NCBI GenBank assembly: GCA_900239685.1
Contig: OENT01000450.1
Location: 51,247 to 115,246, forward strand
DNA: 64,000 nt
Direction of reading: 5' to 3'
Source of the DNA: Rotaria macrura
Lineage: Eukaryota > Rotifera > Eurotatoria > Philodinida > Philodinidae
A model generated the notes under the pieces. That model made no database searches, was not told where the DNA came from, and worked only from the letters and a program-made list of their open reading frames with translations. Within the stretch, counting starts at the first letter, position 1, and the number at the start of each line of letters is the position of its first letter. Of this stretch, positions 26,301 to 40,087 are shown piece by piece. The position numbers and the translations under genes are program-made.

Positions 26301-29230
26301 TCTCAACCAGAAAATATGGTACAGATCTCAGAGACGTCTCATTTTGTTGAGAGTTGTTTGTTCTATCATTCTAAGCAGCCTAAACCAAAATGTATTTGCA
26401 CGTTTGAGATGGTGAAAAACTAGGATTCGGATTTTCTGGAAATCTGAGTATGAATTCTAGTTCGTTATATTCTTGTTGAAAAACATTATCTCCACCGGAA
26501 TCACTCTTTAGATTCTTCTAGTTATTTTAAAGGAAGACGGAGAAAGAATGAAAATAAATCTGTCCTAATCACTATTGTAGATACTATATGTTTGATTCTT
26601 ACCAAACTCATTATATCATTAGCTAAATCATGAGCAAGATCAGCATTTATAAAACATGAAAGACCACTGATAGCGATGCCGGCTTCATACATAGATGCAC
26701 TATTGATATCCTAAAATATACATTTTAATTTAATACAACAATAGATAGGAGAAAAACAATTGAAATGAACCTTTCGAATCATATTTGTTGTTAACATCAA
26801 AACATCGGTTCCGTCATGAAAACATTGTGAAGCAGCTAAATAACCTAGTCTCTAAACGAAATAAAAATACTTATGTTGGTATGAATATTTTTTAAAAGCG
26901 AATTATGTCATTTACGAAAAGAAAATTTTTAAAATCATTAGCATAAAATTTATCTTGTATTATGCTATTCTAAATCTATCATCGATCATTGATTGTCATC
27001 ACATAGAGATAAGAATAAAGAATACTAGTGTTCATTAAGTTATGTCAATCGTCACTACGTTATCAAGTACCATAGACAAAGTTTGAAAGATCTCTCGTTT
27101 AGAAGTAAAAGTCAGTGACTGAAGATCAATTTGGCATGTCAAAAAATATGTTGATGAGAAAATTTCTCACATGTGCATGTCGAACTGCTGCTTGAGGCTT
27201 CATGCCTATAGCAGCATAAAAAACAATCGCACAAAAAAAATGTCATATGAATTCATTAGGGATAACTATAGTCTTCACTATGTATGAAATGTATGCATTA
27301 ATAAATGATCTCAGATGTTGAATAGAAGATGACCTTTGCTTCACACTCATTCACAATAAATTCCACGCTATTAATTTGAATTTTTCTTTTTCGATTATTA
27401 TAAAATCCGAACGCTCGAAAATTGCATAATCTATTGTAAGTAACAATCTTCTATTCGGTTTATGCATCTTTCTATTTGCATCAAGTCAACACTAAGCGAT
27501 TAGTAATAACTATCCGGATAAATGTCAAGCGTATATATTCTATGAAACAGACTAAACACTTAATGAACAGGAAATGTTCTTTTTCTTTGCTGACATATCT
27601 AAGTTTGTTTTTAATTAAAGTCGACATATTATATTGAAACTTATGCATGACAATCATCTTAGATGAATATGAATATGAAATTGTAGAAGCAAAACTATTT
27701 CAGCAATCATATAGCCACCTAGTCAATACTTGATAAAGCAGATAGTTTCTTCACTCTTTTAGAATAGGTTGCAGAGATTAAACATTATTTTTCATAGGAT
27801 TTGTTCTACTATGAAAAAACAATTGATAATCTATGGATACAAAAATATGTTGTCAATGAAGAAATCAATTATCAAACGACAATAAATGTTTTAACGAGAC
27901 AAAAACTATTAAATTTAATATTTTTAACTGCTTCTGAACGCATGATTTCCGTTTTACATATTACATCTTTTTTAATTAAACACATTTATCACTGAAGTAC
28001 ATTGTGAAAAAATAATAATTTAAAATTCTCATATTGTATACATGTAGAAGTTATGTTTTTGAACGTCAATTTGACAATATCTGATTTTGACCGTATCAAA
28101 TGTGTGTATCAAGTCATAGAATTCTGAGATATTGTTCATTGACAAATACGTCTAACAGAATTATTTAAAGTTTGAAACTAACTGACACTTGTCACGAAAC
28201 TATTGTAAACAAACGATTGGCAAATATTCACATTTTAACTACATTCCAATACTCAGGTCTGTTAATCTAGTTGTGAATCTTTAAAACTTTGTATCCAGTT
28301 ATGCTTCTAATTAAAATGAACAATCAGCTGATTCAATGAAGTATACCAAGTCAATGAAAGAAGAATAGTCATGCAATCAATTCCATAGATCTAATCAGTG
28401 TTTCACAACTGTATAGTTTATGAATCTGTAAAGTGTTTTGAAAAAAAGTACTTTCCAAATTGATTTTCTCCATAAAATAGAGCAATTTTCAATGCCAGTC
28501 AAATATAAATTGAGAATAATTGGAAGTATAGGGACAAGCATTAGATTTCATATGACTCCAGTAGTACGGAATAGAGTTACTATTCCTTTTGAAAGCATAA
28601 TAGTTTGTTGTCTTTGCCTACAGGCATATTTTCCGAATGACTGCATATATACATACATACACATATATAATATGTTCGTCTAGTAAATTAGTCTTTTTAT
28701 ATCTCTTCAAGAAATCAGACTTTGAATGTATGCGTAAACAATCTCGTTTCGTTTTAAGAATCATTAAAAAAGAAGAATTGAATCACCTACTTTAAATGTA
28801 AATTTATTCGAACTCATGACTTCAATAATATTAAAGGCACTCCATGATATATCATAACCGAGCATTTGAAGCTATAGACAAAAAAGAACACATGTAGCAT
28901 GATCAAGATGAAAATCATATGCATAAGTTTGTTTTTTGACATACATAAATTAATTTACTGACAGCATTTGCTTTAACTGCTATGTTATCTTGTTTTAGTT
29001 CTTGTTTAATTTCATCCATAGCTTCATTGATATATTTAGCCTAGAAAATATATAGTTAACATAATAACGAAAAATACGATGTGTTTTTTATTTTTCAAAA
29101 ATATTCCTACCTCATTTTGTTTATGATTTCGAATGCCACGAACAAGATCATGTAGATTTTTATCAAACATCTGTCCAAAACTATCTTTAGCTCGTTTTAC
29201 AACTTGATCCATCGTTGTCGCCATTGCCAT
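20364..29230 (-). CDS. AP3D1: AP-3 complex subunit delta
   Basis: Large subunit of the AP-3 adaptor coat, which sorts cargo from endosomes to lysosome-related organelles. Twenty-two exons, in order: 29111-29230, 28945-29040, 28791-28871, 26771-26851, 26603-26710, 25788-25917, 25564-25703, 25375-25498, 25208-25306, 24999-25144, 24778-24926, 24578-24704, 24418-24521, 24118-24343, 23911-24056, 23568-23850, 21725-22573, 20996-21265, 20839-20924, 20657-20781, 20514-20596, 20364-20456. They sum to 3666 nt, 1221 aa, close to vertebrate delta. The N-terminal adaptin trunk is strongly conserved (MFDKNL.DLVRGIRNHK, AAVNVICELARRNPKNY, LDDKDESIRLRALDLL, LYAAAWICGEF). Next comes the GLDLDAWIN.P block, then a lysine-rich charged hinge (exon 17) and a C-terminal ear. 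All junctions are GT..AG and in phase. Long introns (26852-28790, 25918-26602, 22574-23567) hold nothing recognisable. Divergent with SLC35B1. Confidence 0.96.
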
Positions 29231-29449
29231 ACAAGAGTAGAGTAGAATTACAATATAATAATCATATATGCACAGCCATTTATCTTTATCGTTAACCTTT
29301 CATTTTTCTTCTATAGATGTCCTGATACCTCTAGTTTTCTATTGCTTCGTCTTCTTTCCACTCGGTAAAATGACAAGTTTTAACGACGTGTATATATTAA
29401 CTTAAATTATATTAGAATTTAATTTAACGGGTTAATACTTCATTTGATA
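29231..29449. promoter_or_regulatory. Shared gap between divergent AP3D1 and SLC35B1
   Basis: The two start codons are 219 bp apart on opposite strands, so both promoters and 5' UTRs must fit here. No TATA box stands out. Whether regulation is shared is inference. Confidence 0.5.
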
Positions 29450-31557
29450 ATGGCTGATCTAGATACGAGAGCTTGTGAAGCTCATCATCACTCCCATCAT
29501 TCTCGTAATCATCATAAGATTAAATCTTTACTCAATAATCCATCGGTTAAATTATTCTTTTGTTTTCTTGGTATATTTGTTGCCTATCTACTATTTGGTA
29601 TTGTTCAAGAATCGATGTAAGACGTTGCTATTATTTTGTCGTTGGTTATGTTGTACAGATTTATCTAAAATTAGACGTTTGTTTCTTTATATTTAAGAGT
29701 AAAAGGAAAATATGGAAATCATGATAAATTCACATATATATTATCGTTAGTCTTTTTTCAATGTATATTTAATGCCATCGTATCGAAAACAATACTTTTC
29801 GTACGAAAAACTCATCAGGATACAACACCACCAATAATGTATGCATTTTCATCGTTTACATATTTATTTGCAATGCTTGCAAGTAATTTTGCTCTAGAAT
29901 TTGTTAGCTATCCAATGCAGGTAAATTAGAGTAGTTCTATGCATATGTTCATCTACTTTTACATTAATAGGTTCTTGGAAAATCAGTTAAACCTGTACCA
30001 GTTATGCTACTGGGTGTATTAGTTGCAAGAAAACGATATCCATTAATGAAATATTTATATGTTCTATTGATTGTTGTTGGTAAGTGAACTTTGACTTTTA
30101 CTCTTATAAATAATTACATTATTGCATTGATTTGTTTCTTTTAAGGTGTCGTTTTATTCATGTATAAGAAACCAAAAGAAACACAAGTAATCGATACAGG
30201 AGATCTGATAGGTATCGGTGAATTTCTTTTGGTAAGTAATGAATCTTATGAATGACAGTTAAAAGAATAAAAAATTAATCGATTGAGTTACTTATGAAAT
30301 TTTTTAAGTTCTTTCAAGTATAAAAAATATAATTTTATTTTTAAAGAAAGGTTCTGTGTCTCAGAATGAAATCTAGAAAAATAAATCGATCATCATAACT
30401 AAATGAGATGTAAAATCGTATGAATCAGAACATGGATTAAGAGAGACTATGTAAATTAGTGTATAGAATATACAAGATGGATATAGATGGCTCAGATCAA
30501 AAGATATCCGACATAAGGTTTGGTACAATCGCGTTAAATCTTTCATTACTTCCTGGTGTAAACTTTTCTATAATCTCATAATGAGATGTTGTAAAGCAAC
30601 AAGATCGTTAAAGAATTTTATAATGCTACTTATCCTAAGATTTCTGAGATAGACCTTTGTCGAATCTTAATAACCAATGGTTTGCCCTGTAGACAATCAT
30701 TGAACTATTTGCTATCGTACTTTACTCCCCAGGACAATTATTCTGTTAGATCTACTATTGATTCCATCTCCAGAATTCAGTCGATTGATTGTATTGATTG
30801 ATATTAGTTGCAAACTTCTCAATCAATCATTATAAGTTAAACGTTGATGTCATCACCTCTCATCCTAACAACTTCCATGTCACAAGTATACTAGGAACTT
30901 GTTTCGAATGAAAACAAACTCATAACGCCTTTAATCAAAAGATTTAATGTTCAAAGTCAGAAGCCATTCGGATCGGGTATCCTATCTCAAGATGGTCATA
31001 GTAGTTTTGAAATAAACTTGAAATCTTGTTTCCTATTTGAAAAAATTTAATTTTAATTTTGTTGATTGTAGTTTGTTTCACTTGTATTCGATGGTTTAAC
31101 AGGTGGCATACAAGATAAAATTCGAGATAAACATAAAGTACAAGCTTATCATATGATGTATTCAATGAATATTTGGTCATGTTTGTGGGCATCTATTGGT
31201 ATATTGATAACAGGTGAAATAATTGGTTTATACAATTTTCTTACTATGTATCCTCATGTTATGTTGAATATGTTTTTACTTGGTTTGACTGGTGCCATCG
31301 GTCAAGTAAGTGAAACGAATCAATTATATTGTTGCTTTAAAATATTTTTTTGTCTCTAGAATTTTATCTTTCTCACAATTGAATGGTTTGGTCCGTTGAC
31401 ATGTTCGATATTTACAACGACGCGAAAATTTTTCACTATACTTTGTTCAGTGATTATTTTTGGCAATCCTATAACAGGACAACAGATGTTTGGTACAGCA
31501 TTGGTTTTTGTTGGATTATTTTTAGAACAATTATATGGAAAGAAAAAACATAAATAG
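29450..31557 (+). CDS. SLC35B1: SLC35B1-type ER nucleotide (ATP/ADP) transporter
   Basis: Six exons, 29450-29616, 29698-29920, 29971-30079, 30146-30231, 31072-31305 and 31360-31557, give 338 residues. This is the nucleotide-sugar-transporter fold whose vertebrate member exchanges cytosolic ATP for ER ADP. Matches to the family run throughout: FCFLGIF near residue 40, NYP-like [47 protein letters not shown], and [18 protein letters not shown] near the C-terminus, with about ten hydrophobic segments. The last four residues KKHK fit the KKxx ER-retrieval signal. The N-terminus has a His-rich stretch ([11 protein letters not shown]). Intron 4 (30232-31071) is long and contains nothing I recognise. 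Start is the only ATG before the first membrane segment in frame. Confidence 0.95.
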
Positions 31558-31611
31558 AAATCTATACATTAATGTTACACTTGTAATATCCTTACTATTG
31601 CTTGTTGAACG

Positions 31612-31617
31612 AATAAA
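31612..31617 (+). terminator. Polyadenylation signal of SLC35B1
   Basis: AATAAA 55 bp after the stop codon. Confidence 0.6.
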
Positions 31618-31803
31618 CAGAGAAAAACCTGTGCATGTTAGGAATAGTTCTTTTTGGTTTTTTTTTCAAAATAATTCACAAGTTTTATGAATGGTTGAAA
31701 GAAAAGTGTAAAAATGGGACGAATAGAAACGATTGAAACAAAAGTCAGACATACATCTATTATTCTACATGTCCAAAGGCTGCTATTTGTCGGCCTCTAA
31801 TGC

Positions 31804-32245
31804 TAAGGTGCCGCTAATGCAAAGTTTTAGTGGATTCGTTTTTTTGATAAAATACACATATTCTTATTCTTCATCTGACGCTGATTACGAATATCACCTT
31901 CTTTTTTCGATTAATTGATGTCTTCATAGAGAAAATGGANNNNNNNNNNNNNNNNNNNNNNNNAATTTTAAACCACATGGCTATAACTAATTTCATGCAA
32001 GAAATTCGAATATCGTATCGGCGAGTGCAAAAAAGTGCAGTGGATTGGTGATACAATCGTTTTTTTGCAAGGCAGCATTTTTTCGGTTTTTTGGTGTCTC
32101 TCAGTATTTTCCATTTTCTCTATGAAGACATCAATTAATCGAAAAAAGAAGGTGATATTCGTAATCAGCGTCAGATGAAGAATAAGAATATGTGTATTTT
32201 ATCAAAAAAACGAATCCACTAAAACTTTGCATTAGCGGCACCTTA
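31804..32245. mobile_element. Foldback MITE spanning an assembly gap
   Basis: Two 136-bp arms, 31804-31939 and 32110-32245, are perfect reverse complements as far as I can follow them. The outer ends are TAAGGTGCCGC and GCGGCACCTTA; the outermost TA on each side could be a TA target duplication as in Tc1/mariner-type MITEs (inference). The left arm runs into a 24-N gap, so the hairpin probably broke the assembly and the true loop length is unknown. No coding capacity. Confidence 0.75.
31940..31963. other. Assembly gap (24 N)
   Basis: Run of N directly at the inner end of the left arm of the inverted repeat. Confidence 1.
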
Positions 32246-34749
32246 CAATATCATTGTAAATTAGACATGATCAATGAAAACTTCGATTTTGTTGAAAAGA
32301 TGTAAATCTGAAAATCGAAATTACTCGCATCGCTAACAATGATGTATGTTCGTACTTGATCTAATAAGTATTTATATATTTACCTGGTTGAGCATTGCTT
32401 TGAACATAGTTGAAATCATATGATAGGTTTAAGTAATAAGAAGCTACAAATACGAAAGAAATTCAAGCGAGCAGAAGCGAATTTCTTCAAGTAGTAGATC
32501 ATGAGAACAAGAAAAATTCAGCAGAAAGTTTCAAGTTCGTTTATCAATAATCATATCAGCACCTTGCTAGACAAGACGTTCGTTTTTCTTTTTATGACAT
32601 GTCAATATCTATTTATACTTGTGTAGAGATAACGAGTGTGTCCTCTCTCTTTTTCTGTTCTTTCATACGAATTTGTTCTTACTCAATCTTCTATACATAT
32701 CGTACTATTCATTATTCTCGCTCACTCATTTTCTTTTTCTTTTCTTCATAAGCCTGTGTTGCTTCGTGTTAAAACCAATGTATTCTGTCGATATGAAGTA
32801 GCTCAATACACATGGTTACGTCGAAAATCACGATAACCAGCCACTTCTTAAATCTGTCGGTACAGTTAAGTAGACAAATGAAAATCTATAAATTTTCTAT
32901 TTCCATAGATTAGTAACAATCATTGAATTATTGCTATGATAGTTGAGAAATTTTTATTCAGATTAGAAAATTTTCAAGTGTACGACAAACAAAGAAAAAA
33001 ACTAATCTTTGAAACTAACAGGCAACACAATTTTCATTCTATCATAGAATATTGTATCGCGATGAAGTTTTGAAGTATTGAGGAAAGAAAATTGCAACTG
33101 CACATTTCGATAATACTGAGTGAAGGTAATCGAAGAATGTCAACCATGAAGATCGATGCTCTTTATGACGTAGGAAAATTTGATTGAATCTATGAAAATA
33201 TTATTTCAAGTCAATGAAATAAATGAAAAAAAAATTGATGTATCATTGTAATCATATTTGCATTTGACACAGCATTTTTAATAGTTTAAGACAAATGATA
33301 TTATTAAAACAAGATCATAAATATCTATGTTTCTACTATTGATAATTGTAGAAATTTTCGAATTAATTAGCGATGTTTCTAATTGAGAAAACTTTCGTTG
33401 TTTTGAATTTTCAAATACATGACTACATCTCATACATGAAAGAAAACAGATGGAGAACATTGTATAGATAGCATATCTTCAGGTATCGGATTTTTATTTT
33501 TAGATTTTTGTATTCTTATTGATTTATGACGAGTACTCGTTGCACGCATTCAAGTATATGTATCAGAATTATTACGTATAGAAATAAAAGAACGCCACTT
33601 TAAAATGTTAATTCAATATTGTTTCGAATAAATATAAAGACCATGCTTGTCATCGTTGTATTCTTGAGTTATGTCATTGATGTGTTCGGTATGATTTTGT
33701 AACATTCGAGACAAAATTCACATCGGGCAGATATTAATCAAACTCAACATTTGTTGACATTAGTGCAAGTCAAATAGTGTTCGTATTTTACTGTGTCTAA
33801 GATCCGATGTACGACATCATTTTATTTCTATTGAAAAATACAGTATTCATCTCATATTGAGAAGCCGTTACTCATGAGCCAGATTTCACATCAATTTGAG
33901 AGTGTTTATTCTCTAATTCAATCACCTGTGTGACGTCGAGCATTTCATAAAATGGTCATGTATGTGAAATGCAACGACAAGAATAGAATTTTTTGTACTT
34001 ATGAACTTCAACCTTAATAAACACTGGACATAATCAACGATCGAACGAATCACCTTGGCAACGTCTACAATTGTTTGTGTAGAGTTGATCCAGTTTTTGA
34101 AAAGTAGCTTACAATTTAATTTGAATCGTACCAAAGAAATCATTTATTTTAATTCGTGCGATAAAATCTAACGAATACGTATTTAAATCAATAGGAATAA
34201 TCATATAACTAGAGCCAATTTCCTTTATAGCCGAGTCTAACCTTTGTACATCAATACTCTTTCTATCTAAAGTTCATGTCTCAATAACAAAACGAATCAT
34301 ATTTTTTCACTGTAGACATAAGAAGGTGTTACTTTGAAAATCTCAGATGTTAAATCCACTATTTATTTTTACAAGTGTCTATCGAGAGTAAATAATTGAT
34401 ACTTTAACCTTAGTCAAGGATTACTTTTTTTTACTTTTTGTTTTATATATTCGTTCGTTTCTGTTTTTTCTTACTGATACCGAATTTTCTAGGTGCAAGA
34501 CTATTTGTTAGAAAACGTACCATGCGTCGAAATAAAAGAACGCCAAACGGCCATTTATTATATATATATATATCAAGTGCAAAGTACGATCACTTTTTTT
34601 CATTTCTTTCTTTCGTTCGATGATTTTTAAACAAGGCCACGAGAACGGAGCCACTGCTTTATTATTTTTTGTTTCGTTTCATAACGGGTGAAACAAGAAC
34701 ACTGACATTTCTTTTTCTTTGTAGATTTTGAAAAAATTTCATTAAAATA
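32246..34749. other. Intergenic upstream of glycogen phosphorylase
   Basis: About 2.5 kb with no recognisable gene. Open frames at 32619-32836 (+) and 33278-33460 (-) lack motifs or coding partners. The last 100 bp should contain the phosphorylase promoter and 5' UTR. Confidence 0.55.
34709..34724 (+). promoter_or_regulatory. 3' splice-acceptor-like site in the phosphorylase leader
   Basis: A pyrimidine tract ending TTTGTAG lies 25 bp before the start codon. It could be the acceptor of a 5' UTR intron or of a spliced leader; trans-splicing is known in bdelloid rotifers. No donor was identified. Confidence 0.35.
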
Positions 34750-37700
34750 ATGTCGAAGTCATCGACTAAAGTACCATTAACGGATAAAGATCGACGTAAA
34801 CAAATTTCTATTCGTGGTTTACCATTACTTGAAAATGTAGCATCTGTTAAAAAAACATTTAATCGTCACTTACATTTTACAGTTGTTAAAGATCGCAATG
34901 TTGCTACCAATCGTGATTATTATCTATCGGCAGCGTACACTGTACGTGATCATCTTGTTGGCCGATGGATTCGTACACAGCAACATTATTATGATAGCGA
35001 TCCAAAACGTGTTTATTATTTATCATTAGAATATTACATGGGACGATCTTTATCAAACATGATGGTCAATCTTGGTATTGAATCAGAATTAGATGAAGCT
35101 CTATATGAAGTAGATAAAATAGAAGAAAAAAGAGACTACAAAATTTAAGTCATTTACTTTTTTCTTGCTGTGAACTTTTGTAGCTTGGCTTATCTATTGA
35201 AGAATTAGAAGAGTTTGAAGAAGATGCCGGCTTAGGTAATGGTGGTCTCGGTCGACTTGCTGCATGTTTTCTTGATTCGATGGCTACACTTGGTATAGCT
35301 GGTTATGGTTATGGATTACGGTAGGAATGAAAAGAAAAAAAATGTACTTCTATCGTTTTTCGATTCATTGTCAATTAGTTATGAGTTCGGTATATTTCAA
35401 CAGACAATAAAAGATGGTTTTCAGTGTGAAGAACCTGATGATTGGTACGATGACTTTTACAAACATGTTATGATTTATTGAATTGCATACATAGGTTACG
35501 TTATGGAAATCCATGGGAAATTCCTCGACCAGAATATCAAATTCCAGTTCATCTTTATGGTCATGTTATTGAACAAAATGGAGCACCGAAATGGGTCGAT
35601 ACAAAGGTTTGTTCTTGAAATTCGATACAAATTCAAAAACAAAAAAAATCATATTCATCTTCAGGTAATTATGGCTATGCCTTATGATACTCCAGTACCA
35701 GGTTTCAATAACAATGTGAGTCATCGAATGAAGAACAACAACAAAAAAATTAACCTGTCGTTGATATTCTAGGTCGTTAACACACTTCGTTTATGGAGTG
35801 CGAAAGCAGCACAAAAGTTTAATTTTCAATTTTGTTCGTTTCTTTCTTCTTACGCCATTCTTAACTATGTTTTTCCTTTTGTTTATTGTTTTATTTTTGA
35901 TTAGTTAATGATGGTGATTATTTGAATGCAGTAAGCGAACAAAGTTTAGCCGAAAATGTAACGCGAGTATTGTATCCAAATGATAATGTACGATTTTGAT
36001 ATTTATTTTTTTTCGAATCGCTAAAAAAAGTATTCATTTTAATATTTAGTATAAGCAAGGCAAAGAACTTCGTCTTAAACAAGAATATTTTCTTGTTGCT
36101 GCTACATTATCAGATATCATTCGACGATATAAACATTCGAAATTTGGAGTTACATCAACAACTCGAGATGATTTTAGTAGTTTTCCAGATAAGGTAAGAA
36201 TGAATGTTCAATCGATTTTTTTTTACTTATTCACAATGACTGAATGATTCTTTTATTGAATCATGTCATTCCGTTTAGTTGAGTTAAATGATATTATTGG
36301 AAATAAATTACTTTTACGTACATTGAATCTTCATCCGTAGACATTCTTCCTTGTACACAACACATAAATTTACTATACGTGTTAGTACGAGCGAAATGCA
36401 CGAGTCCGAACGTACAATTGAAATATCGACAAATATATATATATAGATCGACAGTATTTGCCTATGAAATGAATGTAGCTTTAACTTCTAGAAGTTCAAT
36501 CGAATTGTTTTGAGTTATCGTATCTAGATATACTAGGTAAGTTTGTTTATGTGTTTCGTACTTTAAACAGAAAAAGTTCTAACCTTTATCATGAATTATT
36601 TTGAAAAAAAATGTTTCTAATGACTCCCAAATAAGAAAGCTTACATATTCCCATTCTTATCCATCTCCTTATCAACAACAGCTAATCTTACTATTGTATT
36701 TGTTTATTATATGAAGCTTTTTGTTTTGACATATTTAATCGATTCTGTGCATTAAATTTACAGTTGACATTACGATAAATATTTCTTTTATATAGCTGTC
36801 AAAGAATAGTATTACTTTCTATTTTAAGGTTGCTATTCAATTGAATGATACTCATCCAACATTAACTATTGCTGAACTAATGCGTCTATTAGTCGATATT
36901 GAAGGTTTAAGTTGGAATGAAGCATGGGATGTAACAAAACGAGCATGTGCATATACAAATCATACACTTATGCCTGAAGCTGTTGAACGATGGTCAGTGA
37001 GTTTGTTAGAACATGTTCTACCACGACATTTACAGATTATCTACGATATCAATTTACGGCATCTTCAAGTAAGAAAACAAAATGAATAGTTCTTCTTTCT
37101 TCTGTTTTTTTATTATTATTTAGAACGTGGCCTCTCGTTTTCCAAATGATATGAATCGTCTTCGTGATCTTTCGATCGTTGAAGAAGGTGGCGATAAACG
37201 TATCAATATGGCTCATCTAGCTATTGTTGTAAGTAAACAAACATTGATTGATTAATGAATAAAATGAAATTCAAAAACAATATATCGAATTTGTTAAAAC
37301 ATCCAGGGATCTCATGCAATCAATGGTGTTGCAAAAATTCATTCTGAACTTCTGAAAACAACTCTGTAAATTTTTATCAGAAAGATAAATCTTTGTTTTA
37401 AATATCTTATGAACTTTTTGTCGTTTAGTTTTAAACCATTTTATGAATTATCACCAGAAAAGTTTCAAAATAAAACGAATGGTATCACACCTCGTCGTTG
37501 GTTAGTTCTTAGTAATCCAAATTTAAGTGATGTTATAGCTGAAGTAAGAGCAACGAAACGCTTATATTTATATGTATGTTTTCTTTTAATATTTGATTCA
37601 TGTTTATACTTTAGAAAATAGGTGAAGATTGGATAACAAATCTTGGTGAACTTAAACGTCTAAAAGAGTTTGCTGACAATGAAGCATTTATACGTGACAT

Positions 37701-39987
37701 TCAACAAGTTAAACAAGAAAATAAACATCGTTTAGCTGAATGGCTTTTGAAAAATCTACATCAAAAAGTCAATCCAATGTCATTATATGATATGCAAGTT
37801 AAACGTATTCATGAATATAAACGACAGTTATTAAATATACTACATATAATAACATTATACAATCGTATTAAAGCAAATCCCGATGGAAAATATATACCAC
37901 GTACTGTTATGATTGGTGGAAAGGTTATAAATCAAAGATTTTAAATTATATTGTTTCATCAACAGTTATTTTTTTGTTGTTGTTGTTGTTGAATAGGCTG
38001 CACCAGGTTATCATATGGCAAAGAAAATTATCAAATTAGTAAATAGATATAGTAAAATTAAATAGAAAACAACGTCTTTCTGTTACAGGTCAATAGTGTC
38101 GGTAAAGTTGTGAATAATGACCCAATTATTGGTGATCGTCTTAAAGTTGTTTACCTTGAAAATGTAAGTCAATTTAGATAACTTGAGATATGAAGTCTTT
38201 CATGTGTTTTATAAATCAACGAATCTCATGCTCTAATCTCATGATAGAAGTAATCTAGAAAATTATTTCGCGAATTAAATCAATTTTGCAGCTATGACAC
38301 AATGGATAAGTGACACAGTAATGAGACATGCAAAGGCATAAATACGTGCGACTGTCGCAAAGTCAATGAACTGCTGTCTAACTCGGCAGTGAATATTCTG
38401 AATGTATACATCGTTGATAAGGCCTATGTGCTCTAATGATGAACGTAAAGACGTGAGAAATTTGTCAAGATGAATTCGAACCCCTTCCATTCCTCGTGAA
38501 AAGCAGAATGAAAATTGAGATCAGTGTATCCGAAGATAATCTGCAATGCACTCTTTCAAGAATGATACGGAGTTTTATTTAATCTATCGTTATTTTAAAA
38601 GACTGTTAAAACGGTTCCTATCAATCCGTATTAAAAAAAATCCAAAAATCATTTTCGATTGTTCATTTCGAACTTCTCAAAGGAACTTTTTTCTACTTAC
38701 TAGAATTGTTTTTTTCTTTTCGTTTGAGCGAGCATATAAAAAACCAGTGCTCAATAAAAGATTAATTTGGAAAAAAAAGATTCTACTAGACTGTGAATTA
38801 AGGACCTACTCATTAAAAGCGAAAAACGAACAAAAAAATTCGATTTTCCAAATCTATGATTCTTAATAGATTCGTCGAACGTCATAGTATCGAATTGAAA
38901 ATTTTTGCTACGACTTCTCCATTACTATTCCAACATGTATTATCAACAGTTGACTTTATCAAGTTATTTCTAAAAAAACAAAATCGAATGAATTCTTAAA
39001 GAAAAACTCGCCAGCAATAAATAGTTAGAAACTTTCTCTCATCGTTCTATTCGGCGATATCAATAAATAACTCATAAACGAGTTATCTTGTTTTAAAAGT
39101 TTTCATTTTTAGTATCGTGTAACAATGGCCGAAGAAATCATTCCAGCTGCTGATTTATCAGAACAGATATCACTTGCTGGCATGGAAGCAAGTGGAACAT
39201 CGAATATGAAATTTATGCTAAACGGAGCATTAACAATATGTACGTTGGATGGTGCAAATGTTGAAATGGCTGAAGAAGTTGGCAATGAAAATATATTCAT
39301 ATTTGGTATGACTGTTGAAGAAGTTGAACAACGAAAACGAGAAGGGTATGAAATTCAAATTTATGCCTATCGGACTTGCTTTTCATAGTAGAAAAAAAAA
39401 CGGCTTTTCATTTGTCAATAGATACAATGCAAGACACTATTATGAAAAAAATGTTGAACTTAAACAAGCTCTTGACCAAATTCAAGATGGATTTTTTTCA
39501 CCGGAAAATCCAGAACTATTTCACGATGTTATTAATAGTCTTTTATATGAAAACGGCGATCAGTATGTTTATTTAAACAAAACAAAAAAAAAGAATCTAA
39601 TTCTCTCGTGTTTATTTTAGTTACATGCTTTTAGCTGATTATGAAAGTTACATTCAAGCTCAAGAAAAAGTTGCAGAACTATATAAAGTTAATAGTTATT
39701 GTTTTTCTTCATCTTTCCTCTGTTTTTGTTGTTACCATATGTAAATGTAATAATCATTAATTTAGGATCCAATTACTTGGACGAAGAAATGTATTTTAAA
39801 TATTGCTGCATCTGGTAAATTTTCCAGTGATCGTACCATAGCTGAATACGCTCGTGATATATGGAATGTTAAACCAACTCTAACACCATTACCACATCCA
39901 CATGAAGGTCGACCTGGTACAAAACATGAAGGTGAAGCTACTGCACTAGCTTCATCGACTTCATTTAGTGAACAAGTTAAAAAATAA
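34750..39987 (+). CDS. PYG: Glycogen phosphorylase
   Basis: Cytosolic PLP enzyme releasing glucose-1-phosphate from glycogen. Nineteen exons: 34750-35109, 35184-35320, 35379-35444, 35495-35606, 35665-35715, 35773-35833, 35905-35987, 36050-36193, 36829-37068, 37124-37228, 37307-37365, 37429-37543, 37615-37923, 37997-38038, 38089-38163, 39113-39345, 39422-39562, 39621-39687, 39766-39987. Total 2622 nt, 873 aa, all in phase with GT..AG introns. The N-terminal [10 protein letters not shown] holds Ser20, equivalent to the phosphorylase-kinase target Ser14, so covalent regulation is likely kept. [32 protein letters not shown] and [11 protein letters not shown] are present. Lys686 in TSNMKF is the PLP lysine, at the same +6 offset from mammals. 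The C-terminus is about 30 residues longer than in mammals, His/Pro/Gly then Ser/Thr-rich. Introns 8 and 15 (636 and 949 bp) hold nothing recognisable. AATAAA follows the stop within 10 bp. Confidence 0.97.
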
Positions 39988-40087
39988 AACATTGAATAAA
40001 ATCTTTCTTCATCTTAATCATGTAGACGAATAGCTTCGATGATCATGTAGTCTATAGGTTTTCACCACATTATCTTATCACATGTAT

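Noticed and set aside
38455..38500. tRNA B-box-like GGGTTCGAATTC on the minus strand
   Set aside because: No acceptor stem, anticodon arm or A box fits around it; it lies in a phosphorylase intron.
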